A stretch of 64,000 nucleotides of DNA, from contig NZ_WBXM01000002.1 of the NCBI RefSeq assembly GCF_033042135.1, positions 248,001-312,000 on the forward strand, written 5' to 3'. The translations under genes and the position numbers were made by a program. Source of the DNA: Haloechinothrix sp033042135 (lineage in GTDB: Bacteria; Actinomycetota; Actinomycetes; Mycobacteriales; Pseudonocardiaceae). The notes beneath the pieces were generated by a model. The model saw only the letters and a list, made by a program, of their open reading frames with translations, had not been told where the DNA came from and did no database searches. This document shows, one piece after another, positions 43,870 to 51,895 of this stretch (position 1 is its first letter; the number at the start of each line of letters is the position of its first letter).

Positions 43870-45024
43870 CTACAAGTACTCCGCCGTGTAGAACGCGAAG
43901 TCCCGTTCCAGTTCCTGCTCGGTGAGCCCGTAGTCCTCGGCGGTGTAGGAGTGCGCGGCGTGGCGTTGCTGCCGATCGCGTTCCATGTATTCCTCGAACG
44001 CCGCTTTGTCGGCCTCATCGGGAACGAGGCCGAGCTCGTCGAGTACGCGCAGGGCTTGGTTCACCGGCTCCCGCAGCATCGCCTGGTACGGCACGTCCAC
44101 GAACCGCTCCGGGCGCTGCTCCCGTACGGTGGCGAAGTTCCGCAACGCACTGGCGAAGCGGTCCCTCCAGTAGGGACCGATCGTGTGCGGGTCGGTGGCG
44201 TCGCTGTACTGCGCGAAGAGGTTGTGCACCATCGACGCGTACGACGGCACCGCACGCGCAGGGGAGCGGTGGGTCATGACGATGGTGCAGCCGTCGAAGG
44301 TGTCCAGCAGGGTTCCGGTGGCGGTGAGGTGGTGCGGCGACTTCAGCGCCCACCGCTTGCCGTCCCGCTCGGGTTGCTGCCATTGCAGGATCTGTAGCCA
44401 CTGGCGAAGCTCGGCGTAGGCCTTGCTTTGGTCAGCCGCGCGCAGCCAGTCGCCGTAGCTGGGGACGTGGTAGAACGACTCGAAGCTCATCGACGTGAAC
44501 GTCCGGTCCATGAGGATCACGTCCTCCTCCGGGCCGTCCCACTCGATGGTGTGGATGTCGCCGAAGTCGGGGGAGTACTCCAGGAACATCCGCATGCGGT
44601 CCTGCGCGCGTCGCTTGCGTTCGGGAGCGTCCGGCCCCTCCCCGGGAAACGGGATCGGATACGAGGTCTCCCAGGACAGCGTGGAGGTCAGCTTCGGCGA
44701 CGACGCCAGCAGGCGCTGTAGCAGCGTGGATCCGGTGCGTGGCAGGCCGCAGATCTCGGCGGCCACGGCCGGTTCGACGTCGAGGATCTCCGGGTGCTGG
44801 CGTTGCAGGGCGCGCATGCGCAGCCGGTCTCCGAGCAACGCCACGAGCCTGCGCCGTGTCATCTCCAGCCCCGGCTCGGACAGCCGCGCCTCGTCGTTGA
44901 GAGCGCTGATCAGCACGCCGAGCGGTTCGAGGAACCAGTCATCGCCGAACTCGGTCAGCCCGACCTTGTCGCGGGCTGCGGTGAGTAGGTCATCCACCCG
45001 CAGGGCGGTGGTCGTCGACGTCAT
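43870..45024 (-). CDS. Sulfotransferase family protein
   Basis: 384 residues. ICGLPRTGSTLLQRLLASSP is the 5'-phosphosulfate-binding loop of PAPS-dependent sulfotransferases, and CTIVMTHRSPARAVPSYASM supplies the 3'-phosphate-binding Arg/Ser. Length and the WALKSPHHL segment fit the large Stf-type actinobacterial group, which sulfates lipids, quinones or steroids. The flanking PAPS-synthesis genes strongly support a sulfation role. ATG 45024; nine bases downstream of the DUF1214 gene, so co-transcribed with it. Confidence 0.9.
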   Translation of the reverse strand: MTSTTTALRVDDLLTAARDKVGLTEFGDDWFLEPLGVLISALNDEARLSEPGLEMTRRRLVALLGDRLRMRALQRQHPEILDVEPAVAAEICGLPRTGSTLLQRLLASSPKLTSTLSWETSYPIPFPGEGPDAPERKRRAQDRMRMFLEYSPDFGDIHTIEWDGPEEDVILMDRTFTSMSFESFYHVPSYGDWLRAADQSKAYAELRQWLQILQWQQPERDGKRWALKSPHHLTATGTLLDTFDGCTIVMTHRSPARAVPSYASMVHNLFAQYSDATDPHTIGPYWRDRFASALRNFATVREQRPERFVDVPYQAMLREPVNQALRVLDELGLVPDEADKAAFEEYMERDRQQRHAAHSYTAEDYGLTEQELERDFAFYTAEYL

Positions 45025-45033
45025 GGTGCCTCC

Positions 45034-46101
45034 TCAAACAGTCAGCGAGTCGAGGGTCACGATCCGGCACGTGGGGACGGGGTGGGTGTCCGCGCTGAGC
45101 CAACGCAGCAGCGCCGTCCCGCTGCTGTGCCCGCAGGTGTCGATCCAGTTGCCCACGCCGGGGTCGGATTCGGCGACGACGATGCGCAGTGTGCCGTCGC
45201 CGTCGAGGCGGGCGGTGTGCTTGTTGACCGTGATCCGCCTGCTGTTGTCGAGTGACTCCATCCACCAGTTGTCCAGCTGGAAGTTCCAGTAGCGGCAGTC
45301 GGGTACCTCGGTCTCGATCAGCCACGCCTGACCGGGTTCCAGCGCCCAGTAACCGTGCAGGTAGCAGATCTCCGGGTCGCCGCCCGCGCGCTGGAACATG
45401 TCCTGGCCGAAGTCGACCAGCTCGTTGGGGCGGGCCATGAACATCTCGGTCCAGCCCGCGAACGTGCCCGCGGTGCCGTGCACCGCGAGCGCGGTTCGCT
45501 GCAACGCTTTGGCGATAAATTCCGGGGTGAGTTCGCCCGGCTGGTCGGGCCCACCGATCCGTTCGATGTCCCAGTGGCCGGGCGTCTCGTGTGCCCGGTC
45601 CAGGTAGGTCTGGCGCACCACCAGGCCCGTCGAGTCGGGCGCCAGGGGCAGCCAGTTCCGCCCCTGCCGTGCCTGGCTGGCGATGATCTCGATGGTGCCG
45701 TCCGGCTCGGGAACCAGGTCGGCGTCGCTCAACTCGCCGGTGGAAGCCATGGTGCCGTCGGTGGCGTAGCGGTTGGCCTTGGAGCCGATGGAGAAATACG
45801 CGATCGTGCCGCGCGTGCCGGTGATCCGGTAGTCGCGGTCACCGCGGATGTTCGCCGACAGGTACACGTTGTCCGGGTTGTCCGCGCCGATCTTCACCAG
45901 GTCGAGCTGGTGCAGCCGGGGGAAGTCGGGGTCGGCGTTGTCCACGCAGGAGTACAGCATCTCGCGGGTCAGCCTGGTCAGGTAGCGAACCCCCTCCGCT
46001 CGGTCCAGCGGGGTGCGCGGGGCGGATTCGGAGTGCAGCACCTCCCCGGCCCTCTCCAGCGCCCGGCAGAACTCGGACCAGGCCTGCACGGGATCGGTCA
46101 C
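45034..46101 (-). CDS. DUF1214/DUF1254-type protein
   Basis: 355 residues. The C-terminal third, CRYWNFQLDNWWMESLDN with TVNKHTARLDGDGTLRIVVAESDPG and NWIDTCGH, is the conserved DUF1214 jelly-roll pattern. The family has no well-established enzymatic function. First gene of the operon with the sulfotransferase, so it probably acts on the same substrate. Its promoter region (46121-46132) holds a TAACATGTTCTA near-palindrome like the GAAC-GTTC sites elsewhere in this cluster. Confidence 0.8.
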   Translation of the reverse strand: MTDPVQAWSEFCRALERAGEVLHSESAPRTPLDRAEGVRYLTRLTREMLYSCVDNADPDFPRLHQLDLVKIGADNPDNVYLSANIRGDRDYRITGTRGTIAYFSIGSKANRYATDGTMASTGELSDADLVPEPDGTIEIIASQARQGRNWLPLAPDSTGLVVRQTYLDRAHETPGHWDIERIGGPDQPGELTPEFIAKALQRTALAVHGTAGTFAGWTEMFMARPNELVDFGQDMFQRAGGDPEICYLHGYWALEPGQAWLIETEVPDCRYWNFQLDNWWMESLDNSRRITVNKHTARLDGDGTLRIVVAESDPGVGNWIDTCGHSSGTALLRWLSADTHPVPTCRIVTLDSLTV

Positions 46102-46120
46102 GACGCTCCTTCCATAGGTG

Positions 46121-46132
46121 TAACATGTTCTA
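46121..46132. promoter_or_regulatory. Degenerate GAAC/GTTC palindrome upstream of the DUF1214 gene
   Basis: TAACATGTTCTA has an intact right half (TGTTCTA) and an imperfect left half. It resembles the palindromes at 50448 and 51001 and lies 20 bases upstream of the DUF1214 start. Confidence 0.35.
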
Positions 46133-46163
46133 CTTCATTACGGTAGCGGAACCCGGGCACCGT

Positions 46164-48053
46164 TCACGACCCCCGGAGCACCCCCGTCTCCCGCAGCCGC
46201 GCCAGCACCTCCTCGGCAGCTTGCTCGGCCGTGAGCGCGGTGGTGTCCAAGCGGATCTCGGGCCGTTCCGGCGGTTCGTACGGCGAGTCGATCCCGGTGA
46301 AGTTGGCCAGTTCCCCGCGACGTGCCCTGGCGTAGAGTCCCTTCGGGTCGCGGCGTTCGACGTGCTCCAGTGGCGCATCCACGTGCACCTCGCAGAACTC
46401 GCCCGGTTCGACGAGCCCCCGTGCGAGCGCCCGCTCCTGGCGGAACGGCGAGATGAACGAGGCCAGCACGATCAATCCGGCATCCACCATCAGCGCGGCC
46501 ACCTCGCCGATCCGGCGGATGTTCTCCACCCGGTCGGCGTCGGTGAAACCGAGATCCTTGTTCAACCCGTGCCGCACGTTGTCCCCGTCCAGCAGGAACG
46601 TGTGCCTGCCCTGCGCGTGCAGCGCCTTCTCCACCAGATCGGCGATCGTGGACTTGCCAGCGCCGGACAGGCCGGTGAACCACACCACACACGGGCGGTG
46701 TCCGTTGCGGGCGCTGCGAGCGTTCTTGTCCACCGTGACTGACTGCCAGCGCACGGTCGCCGACCGCCGCAGCGCGAAATCGATCATCCCGGCGCCCGCC
46801 GTGGCGTTGCCGAGCCGGTCCAGCACGATGAACGAGCCGAGCTCGCTCGCGGTCCGGTACGGCTCGTAGGCCACCTCGGTGTCTAGGTGCACGTTCGCCA
46901 CCGCGATCTCGTCGCGTCGCAGCGTCCGTGCCGGGAGGTGGTTGCCGGAATCGACGTCGACGCGGTACTTCGGCGTCTCCACGGTGAGCCCGACGGTGCT
47001 CGCCCCCAGCTTGGCCAGGTACTGCCTGCCGGGCAGCATCTCGCGCTCGTCCAGCCATACCAGGTGTGCCTGGAAGGCGGTCGCGGTATCCACCGGATCC
47101 CCGGCCGCCGCCAGCACATCACCCCGGCTGACGTCGACGTCATCGTCCAGCATCACGGTCGTCGCCATGCCGCGGGTGGCCTCGTCCAGATCACCGTCCA
47201 TGGTGACTATTCGGCCCACAGTGGCCTCGATGTTGCCAGGGGCGACGCGGACGCGGTCGCCCCGTCGCAGGCGTCCGCGCACCACCTGCCCGGAGTATCC
47301 CCGGAACCCGGGTTCCGGGCGGTTCACCCACTGCACAAGGAACCGCGCAGGCCCGCCGGAAGCGGCGGCAGGCTCCACCGACTCCAGCCAGCCGAGCAGG
47401 GTCGGACCGCCGTACCAGGGTGTCGCGTCGCTGCGCGCGGTCACGTTGTCGCCGTGCACGGCCGAGGTCGGGATGCAGGTGACGTCGTCGAGCCCGATGC
47501 CCGCTGCGAACTCCCGGAACTGGCCGCTGATCTTTTCGAACACCGATCGGGAGTAGCCGACCAGGTCCAGTTTGTTCACCGCGAGCGCAACATGCCGGAT
47601 ACCGAGCAACGCGAGCAGCCGGGCGTGCCTGCGGGTCTGCGTCAGCACACCAGTGCGGGCATCGAGCAGCACGACGGCGGCCTCGGCGTTCGACGCGCCG
47701 GTCACCATGTTGCGGGTGTACTGCTCGTGCCCCGGCGTGTCGGCGACGACGAACCGCCTGCGTTCGGTGGCGAAGAACCGGTAGGCCACGTCGATGGTGA
47801 TGCCCTGCTCGCGCTCGGCCGCCAGCCCGTCCACCAGCAGTGCGAAATCCAGCTCGCCGCCGCGGGTGCCCGCCCGCCGGGAATCGGCCTCCAGCGCGGC
47901 GAGGTGGTCGCTGGGCAGCAGCTTCGATTCGTACAGCAACCTGCCGATCAGGGTGCTCTTGCCGTCGTCGACGCTGCCGCAGGTGAGGAACCGGAGCTCG
48001 TCGGTGTGGTGCTGCCGTCGTGTGCGCGCGGCCGCCGGTGTGGATGCCGTCAT
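46164..48053 (-). CDS. cysNC: Bifunctional sulfate adenylyltransferase subunit 1 / APS kinase
   Basis: 629 residues. CysN part (1 to about 430): EF-Tu-like GTPase with CGSVDDGKSTLIGRLL, ADTPGHEQYTRNM and AVNKLDLV, driving APS formation together with CysD. CysC part (about 440-629): second P-loop WFTGLSGAGKSTIADLVEKAL, then DGDNVRHGLNKDLGF and RVENIRRIGEVA, typical APS kinase. Together they turn sulfate and ATP into PAPS, the donor for the adjacent sulfotransferase. ATG 48053 overlaps the cysD stop by one base. The fusion is common in actinobacteria. Confidence 0.96.
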   Translation of the reverse strand: MTASTPAAARTRRQHHTDELRFLTCGSVDDGKSTLIGRLLYESKLLPSDHLAALEADSRRAGTRGGELDFALLVDGLAAEREQGITIDVAYRFFATERRRFVVADTPGHEQYTRNMVTGASNAEAAVVLLDARTGVLTQTRRHARLLALLGIRHVALAVNKLDLVGYSRSVFEKISGQFREFAAGIGLDDVTCIPTSAVHGDNVTARSDATPWYGGPTLLGWLESVEPAAASGGPARFLVQWVNRPEPGFRGYSGQVVRGRLRRGDRVRVAPGNIEATVGRIVTMDGDLDEATRGMATTVMLDDDVDVSRGDVLAAAGDPVDTATAFQAHLVWLDEREMLPGRQYLAKLGASTVGLTVETPKYRVDVDSGNHLPARTLRRDEIAVANVHLDTEVAYEPYRTASELGSFIVLDRLGNATAGAGMIDFALRRSATVRWQSVTVDKNARSARNGHRPCVVWFTGLSGAGKSTIADLVEKALHAQGRHTFLLDGDNVRHGLNKDLGFTDADRVENIRRIGEVAALMVDAGLIVLASFISPFRQERALARGLVEPGEFCEVHVDAPLEHVERRDPKGLYARARRGELANFTGIDSPYEPPERPEIRLDTTALTAEQAAEEVLARLRETGVLRGS

Positions 48054-48952
48054 CAGAAGTACCCTTCCTGCTTCTTGCGCTCCATCGAGCCGGCCCGGTC
48101 GTGATCGATCACGCGGCCGTGCCGCTCGGAGGTGGTGGTGGCGCGCATCTCCGCGATGATCTCGGGCACGGTGGTGGCGTCGCTGCATACCGCCCCGGTC
48201 AGCGGGTAGCAGCCGAGCGTGCGGAACCGGACGGTGCGTAGCTGGGGTTCCTCTCCGGCGTCCAGCGGCATCCGGTCGTCGTCGACCATGATCAGCACCC
48301 CGTCCCGCTCCACCACCGGGCGCTCGGCGGCGAAGTACAGCGGCACGATCGGGATCCGCTCGCGCTCGATGTAGTACCACACGTCCAGCTCGGTCCAGTT
48401 GGACAACGGGAACACGCGGATGCTCTCGCCCGGCCCGGTGCGCGCGTTGTACAGCCGCCACAGTTCCGGTCGCTGGTGGCGCGCGTCCCACCGGTGACCT
48501 GCGTTGCGGAAGGAGAACACGCGCTCCTTGGCCCGGGAGGCCTCCTCATCCCGGCGCGCGCCGCCGAAGGCGAGATCGAAACGGTGCTCCTCCATCGCCT
48601 GCCGCAGCCCCTGCGTCTTCCACAGATCGGTGTGCGTAGCCGAGCCGTGGTCGAACGGGTTGATACCCGCCGCGACGCATTCCGGGTTCCGGTGAACGAT
48701 CAGTTCCATGCCCATATTCCGCGCGGTGGCGTCCCGGAAGACGATCATCTCCCGGAACTTCCAAGTGGTGTCCACATGCAACAGGGGAAACGGCGGCAGG
48801 CTCGGGTAGAAGGCCTTGCGCGCCAGGTGCAGCAGCACCGAGCTGTCCTTGCCGATGGAGTAGAGCAGCACCGGACGCTCGCTCTCGGCGGCCGCCTCGC
48901 GGAAGATGTCGATGCTCTCGGCCTCCAGCCGATCCAGGTGCGCGCGCCTCAT
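48053..48952 (-). CDS. cysD: Sulfate adenylyltransferase subunit 2
   Basis: 299 residues, ATP pyrophosphatase fold: LLYSIGKDSSVLLHLARKAF is the SGGKDS-type PP-loop, followed by FRDATARNMGMELIVH and ALAFGGARRDEEASRAKER-type signature (here FDLAFGGARRDEE). Adenylates sulfate to APS with CysN. Normal length. ATG 48952 overlaps the cysQ stop, and the stop overlaps cysNC, so cysQ-cysD-cysNC form one translationally coupled operon. Confidence 0.97.
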   Translation of the reverse strand: MRRAHLDRLEAESIDIFREAAAESERPVLLYSIGKDSSVLLHLARKAFYPSLPPFPLLHVDTTWKFREMIVFRDATARNMGMELIVHRNPECVAAGINPFDHGSATHTDLWKTQGLRQAMEEHRFDLAFGGARRDEEASRAKERVFSFRNAGHRWDARHQRPELWRLYNARTGPGESIRVFPLSNWTELDVWYYIERERIPIVPLYFAAERPVVERDGVLIMVDDDRMPLDAGEEPQLRTVRFRTLGCYPLTGAVCSDATTVPEIIAEMRATTTSERHGRVIDHDRAGSMERKKQEGYF

Positions 48953-49689
48953 GCCGCCCTCGCGAGCTCGTCGAGCAGCGTCGAAGCCAGCTCAGGGCGG
49001 CAGACCAGCAGGTCCGGGAGGGTGGGGTCGGGGTTGTTGTAGGTCAGCGCGCTGCCGTCGAGCCGGGAGGTGTGCAGGCCCGCGGCGCGGGCGACCGCCA
49101 CCGGGGCCGCGGAGTCCCACTCGTACTGGCCACCGCCGTGCACGTACGCGTCGGCCGCGCCGCGCAGGACGGCCGCCACCTTGGCACCCGCGCTGCCCAT
49201 CGGCACCAGCTCGGCGCCCAGCGCGGCAGCCAGCCGGTGGGCCCGCGCGGGCGGTCGGGTGCGGCTGACGGCAATGCGCACCGCGCCGTTACGCGCCGGG
49301 GGATAGACCGGAGGTGCGTGCGTGGTGTAGGTGCGTCGCAGGTCGGGCAGCGCCACCGCACCCGCAACCAGTTCGCCCGCCTGCCACAGGGCCACGTGAA
49401 CCGCCCAGTCGGAGCGCCCCGGCTCACCGAACTCGCGCGTGCCGTCCAGCGGGTCGACGATCCAGACCCGCTCGGCGGTATGGCGGGCATCGCCGTCCGG
49501 CTCCTCCTCCGACAGCAGCGCATCGGCCGGCCTGCGGCGGCGCAGCTCGCGGGTGAGCAACCGGGCGGCCGCGCGGTCGCCGCGGCCCCCCAGCCGTTCG
49601 GGGTCACGCGTGGTGGCCCGGATTCCGAGCAGCACCCGACCCGCCCGTCTCGCGAGGCGCCGGGCGAGCGCGGCATCCGGTCCGTTCAT
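48949..49689 (-). CDS. cysQ: 3'(2'),5'-bisphosphate nucleotidase
   Basis: 246 residues, inositol-monophosphatase superfamily. Metal-binding motifs: LLSEEEPD (Glu pair), WIVDPLDGTREF (DPLDGT) and YEWDSAAPVAVARAAG (WDxAAP). CysQ removes the PAP left by sulfotransferases, so it belongs with the adjacent PAPS system. ATG 49689 fits; it is the first gene of the cysQ-cysD-cysNC operon and diverges from the TetR gene across a pair of operator-like palindromes. Confidence 0.95.
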   Translation of the reverse strand: MNGPDAALARRLARRAGRVLLGIRATTRDPERLGGRGDRAAARLLTRELRRRRPADALLSEEEPDGDARHTAERVWIVDPLDGTREFGEPGRSDWAVHVALWQAGELVAGAVALPDLRRTYTTHAPPVYPPARNGAVRIAVSRTRPPARAHRLAAALGAELVPMGSAGAKVAAVLRGAADAYVHGGGQYEWDSAAPVAVARAAGLHTSRLDGSALTYNNPDPTLPDLLVCRPELASTLLDELARAA

Positions 49690-49711
49690 GAGCGCAACCG
49701 TAGCGGCAAAC

Positions 49712-49747
49712 TGAACAATGTTCAATACCTGTACTGAACAGTGTTCG
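49712..49747. promoter_or_regulatory. Two tandem operator-like palindromes between cysQ and tetR
   Basis: TGAACAATGTTCA (49712-49724) is a perfect palindrome around a central base; TGAACAGTGTTCG (49735-49747) repeats it with one mismatch, 23 bases centre to centre. The second site ends 15 bases before the GTG at 49763, a good position for TetR autoregulation and control of the sulfation operon. Confidence 0.7.
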
Positions 49748-49771
49748 GCGAGCTGAGATAGGGTGTTCGGC

Positions 49772-50407
49772 ATGGAGGGGACGACCGGAAGGGCCACCAC
49801 GGCCTGGGGTGACGCGCAGGGACGCAGGCGCGACATCCTGGCCTCGGCCGAACGCCTGCTGGAACAGTCCGGATACGCGGGCCTGACCATGCGTGCGATC
49901 GCCGCGGGCGCGGGTGTCAGCTCCGGAACCGTGTACCAGTACTTCAGCGGCAAGGAGGACGTGTTCGTCGCGCTGACGACCCGGCGGCTCGAACAGCTCC
50001 AGGCCACGCTGGCTGGCGCGGACCGCCACGCCGGTGTCTCCGGCGTGCTGCGCGAGATCGTGCCGCAGGTCACCGAGCTGTGGCGGCGGCTAGGTCGCTC
50101 GGCCTCGCAGTGGGAGGCGAGCGCGCTGGCAGGTGGCGAGGACAGCCGGGGCGTGGTGACCTCGGCGGCGGCCTACCAGGACACGCTGCGAGCGCTCGCG
50201 GATGCGCTGCGCGAGGCGGCGGAGGCATCCGGGCAGCAACTCGTCGACGATCCCGCGCTGCCGCACTGGGTGTGGGACTCGCTCATCGGCCTCGCGGACG
50301 ACCTGCTGCTCGGCGGGGCCCGGCAGAACAACATCAGCCGTAGGCGCCTGATCGAGTTCGCCAGCAACGCGATCGAACGCGGCATCGTGGCGCAGCCGTC
50401 GCGCTGA
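49772..50407 (+). CDS. TetR-family transcriptional regulator
   Basis: 211 residues. The N-terminal HTH reads RRRDILASAERLLEQSGYAGLTMRAIAAGAGVSSGTVYQYFSGKEDVF, a textbook TetR DNA-binding domain; the C-terminal ligand domain is all-helical and unassigned. An alternative GTG start lies at 49763. Divergent from cysQ across two palindromes that are its likely binding sites, so it probably represses the PAPS/sulfotransferase genes until a ligand binds. Confidence 0.9.
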   Translation: MEGTTGRATTAWGDAQGRRRDILASAERLLEQSGYAGLTMRAIAAGAGVSSGTVYQYFSGKEDVFVALTTRRLEQLQATLAGADRHAGVSGVLREIVPQVTELWRRLGRSASQWEASALAGGEDSRGVVTSAAAYQDTLRALADALREAAEASGQQLVDDPALPHWVWDSLIGLADDLLLGGARQNNISRRRLIEFASNAIERGIVAQPSR

Positions 50408-50447
50408 GTCGTTCCGGAAAGGGTAGCCAAGGGTGGCATCGCGATCG

Positions 50448-50459
50448 AGAACATGTTCT
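50448..50459. promoter_or_regulatory. Palindrome AGAACATGTTCT upstream of the SnoaL-like gene
   Basis: Perfect 12-bp palindrome 34 bases before ATG 50494, sharing the GAAC...GTTC half-sites of the neighbouring operators. Confidence 0.55.
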
Positions 50460-50493
50460 TGTCGCCGCCCCGCCGGTGCGAGAAGGTGGGTGC

Positions 50494-50976
50494 ATGGACC
50501 TGACGACCCTGGAAGAGATCCGCAGCCTGAAGTACCGCTACTTGCGCTGCGTGGACCTGAAACGCTGGGACGAGCTCGCCGAGGTGTTCACCGCCGACGC
50601 CGTGGCCAACTACGGAACGAGGGCGGTCGGCGAGCCGATCGCGCTGACCGGCCGCGACGAGATCCTCGGCTACCTGCGGGAGAACCTCGGCCCGGAGATC
50701 ACCACGGTGCACTTCGCCGGACACCCGGAAATCACCGTGGACGGGGATACGGCCAGCGGCCGGTGGTGCTTCGAAGATACCGTCATCGCCGCCGAGTACC
50801 GCATGCTCATCCGAGGTGCGGCGTACTATGAGGACACCTACCGGCGGTGCACCGACGGGGCGTGGCGTATCGCGAGCACCGGATACGAGCGGATCTACGA
50901 GTACATGCACTCGCTGGACGACCTGCCGAGCCTGCGCTTCACGACCACCCGGTGGACCGCTCCCGCGGCGACGTGA
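50494..50976 (+). CDS. SnoaL/NTF2-like protein
   Basis: 160 residues. TTLEEIRSLKYRYLRCVDLKRWDELAEVFTADAVANYG and the closing YYEDTYRRCTDGAWRIASTGYERIY are the NTF2/SnoaL_4 cone-fold pattern with a Tyr/Arg/Asp-lined pocket as in scytalone dehydratase-like and ketosteroid-isomerase-like proteins. Substrate unknown; small polycyclic or steroid-like ligands are common for the fold. ATG 50494 with GAAGGTGGGTGC upstream. Same strand as the SDR gene downstream, which has its own operator. Confidence 0.8.
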   Translation: MDLTTLEEIRSLKYRYLRCVDLKRWDELAEVFTADAVANYGTRAVGEPIALTGRDEILGYLRENLGPEITTVHFAGHPEITVDGDTASGRWCFEDTVIAAEYRMLIRGAAYYEDTYRRCTDGAWRIASTGYERIYEYMHSLDDLPSLRFTTTRWTAPAAT

Positions 50977-50997
50977 CCACGCCGTTCGATTGACCCC

Positions 50998-51017
50998 TGC
51001 TAGAACCAGTTCTAGCA
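50998..51017. promoter_or_regulatory. Inverted repeat matching the KstR operator consensus, upstream of the SDR gene
   Basis: TGCTAGAACCAGTTCTAGCA is a 9+2+9 inverted repeat. Its core TAGAACCAGTTCTA fits TAGAACNNGTTCTA, the KstR box of sterol-catabolism genes in mycobacteria and rhodococci. It ends 40 bases before ATG 51057. Confidence 0.65.
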
Positions 51018-51056
51018 TGCTGGTCGGCAGTGGAACCGTGCCCCGAGGAGCCGCGC

Positions 51057-51833
51057 ATGATGCTGAACGGGAAAGTTGTGGTGATCTCCGGCGTCGGACC
51101 GGGCCTCGGGCGCGGTATCGCGATGCAGTGCGCGCGAGCTGGTGCCGACGTCGTGCTCGCGGCCCGCACCGAGTCCCGGTTGTCCGATGTGGCCAAAGAG
51201 GTATCGGCGACCGGCCGGCGAGCTGTCACCGTGCCCACCGACATTACCGATGACACCGCTTGCGAGCACCTGGTCGCGGCCAGCCTCGACGCGTTCGGTC
51301 GGATCGACGGGCTGGTCAACAACGCGTTCGCGATGCCGCCGCTGACCGACCTGGCCACCGTCGAGCTGGACGAGGTGCGCCGGTCATTCGAGACCAATGT
51401 GGTCGCCGCGTTGCGGCTCACCCGGCTGTTCGCCCCAGAATTGTCCGGCGCCGCCGGGTCGGTCGTGATGATCAACTCGGCGGTGCTGCGGCACTCGCGG
51501 CGCACCTTCGGCGCGTACAAGATGGCCAAGGCCAGCCTGCTCGCGCTCGCGCAGAGCCTGTCCACCGAGCTCGGCCCGCGCGGCGTGCGGGTGAACTCGG
51601 TCGCCCCTGGCTACATCTGGGCCGACAACCTCGAGTGGTATTTCGACTATCTCGCTGGCCAGCGCGGGGTGTCACCCGCCGAGATCTACGAGGAAGCCGC
51701 CAGTACCGTGGACCTGCGCAGGTTGCCGGAGCCCGGGGAGATCGCCGACGCGGTGACGTTCCTGCTGTCGCCGATGGCACGCGCGATCACCGGCCAGTGC
51801 CTCGACGTCAACGGCGGCGAGTACCACCACTGA
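51057..51833 (+). CDS. Short-chain dehydrogenase/reductase
   Basis: 258 residues. VVVISGVGPGLGRGIA (cofactor loop), VNNAFA, an active-site region with INSAVLRHSRRTFGAYKMAKASLL (Ser, Tyr and Lys; YKMAK), and C-terminal ITGQCLDVNGGEYHH. Classical NAD(P)-dependent oxidoreductase of the kind acting on hydroxy/keto steroids, fatty acids or cofactors. The GVGPGLG loop is found in mycobacterial steroid-type SDRs. ATG 51057 follows CGAGGAG. The KstR-like box upstream points to lipid or steroid metabolism (inference). Confidence 0.88.
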   Translation: MMLNGKVVVISGVGPGLGRGIAMQCARAGADVVLAARTESRLSDVAKEVSATGRRAVTVPTDITDDTACEHLVAASLDAFGRIDGLVNNAFAMPPLTDLATVELDEVRRSFETNVVAALRLTRLFAPELSGAAGSVVMINSAVLRHSRRTFGAYKMAKASLLALAQSLSTELGPRGVRVNSVAPGYIWADNLEWYFDYLAGQRGVSPAEIYEEAASTVDLRRLPEPGEIADAVTFLLSPMARAITGQCLDVNGGEYHH

Positions 51834-51895
51834 CCGGCACCGACGGCACCAGTGGACTCCGGCCGCGATCACCCCGCGGTGTCGCTGCCGTGCGG

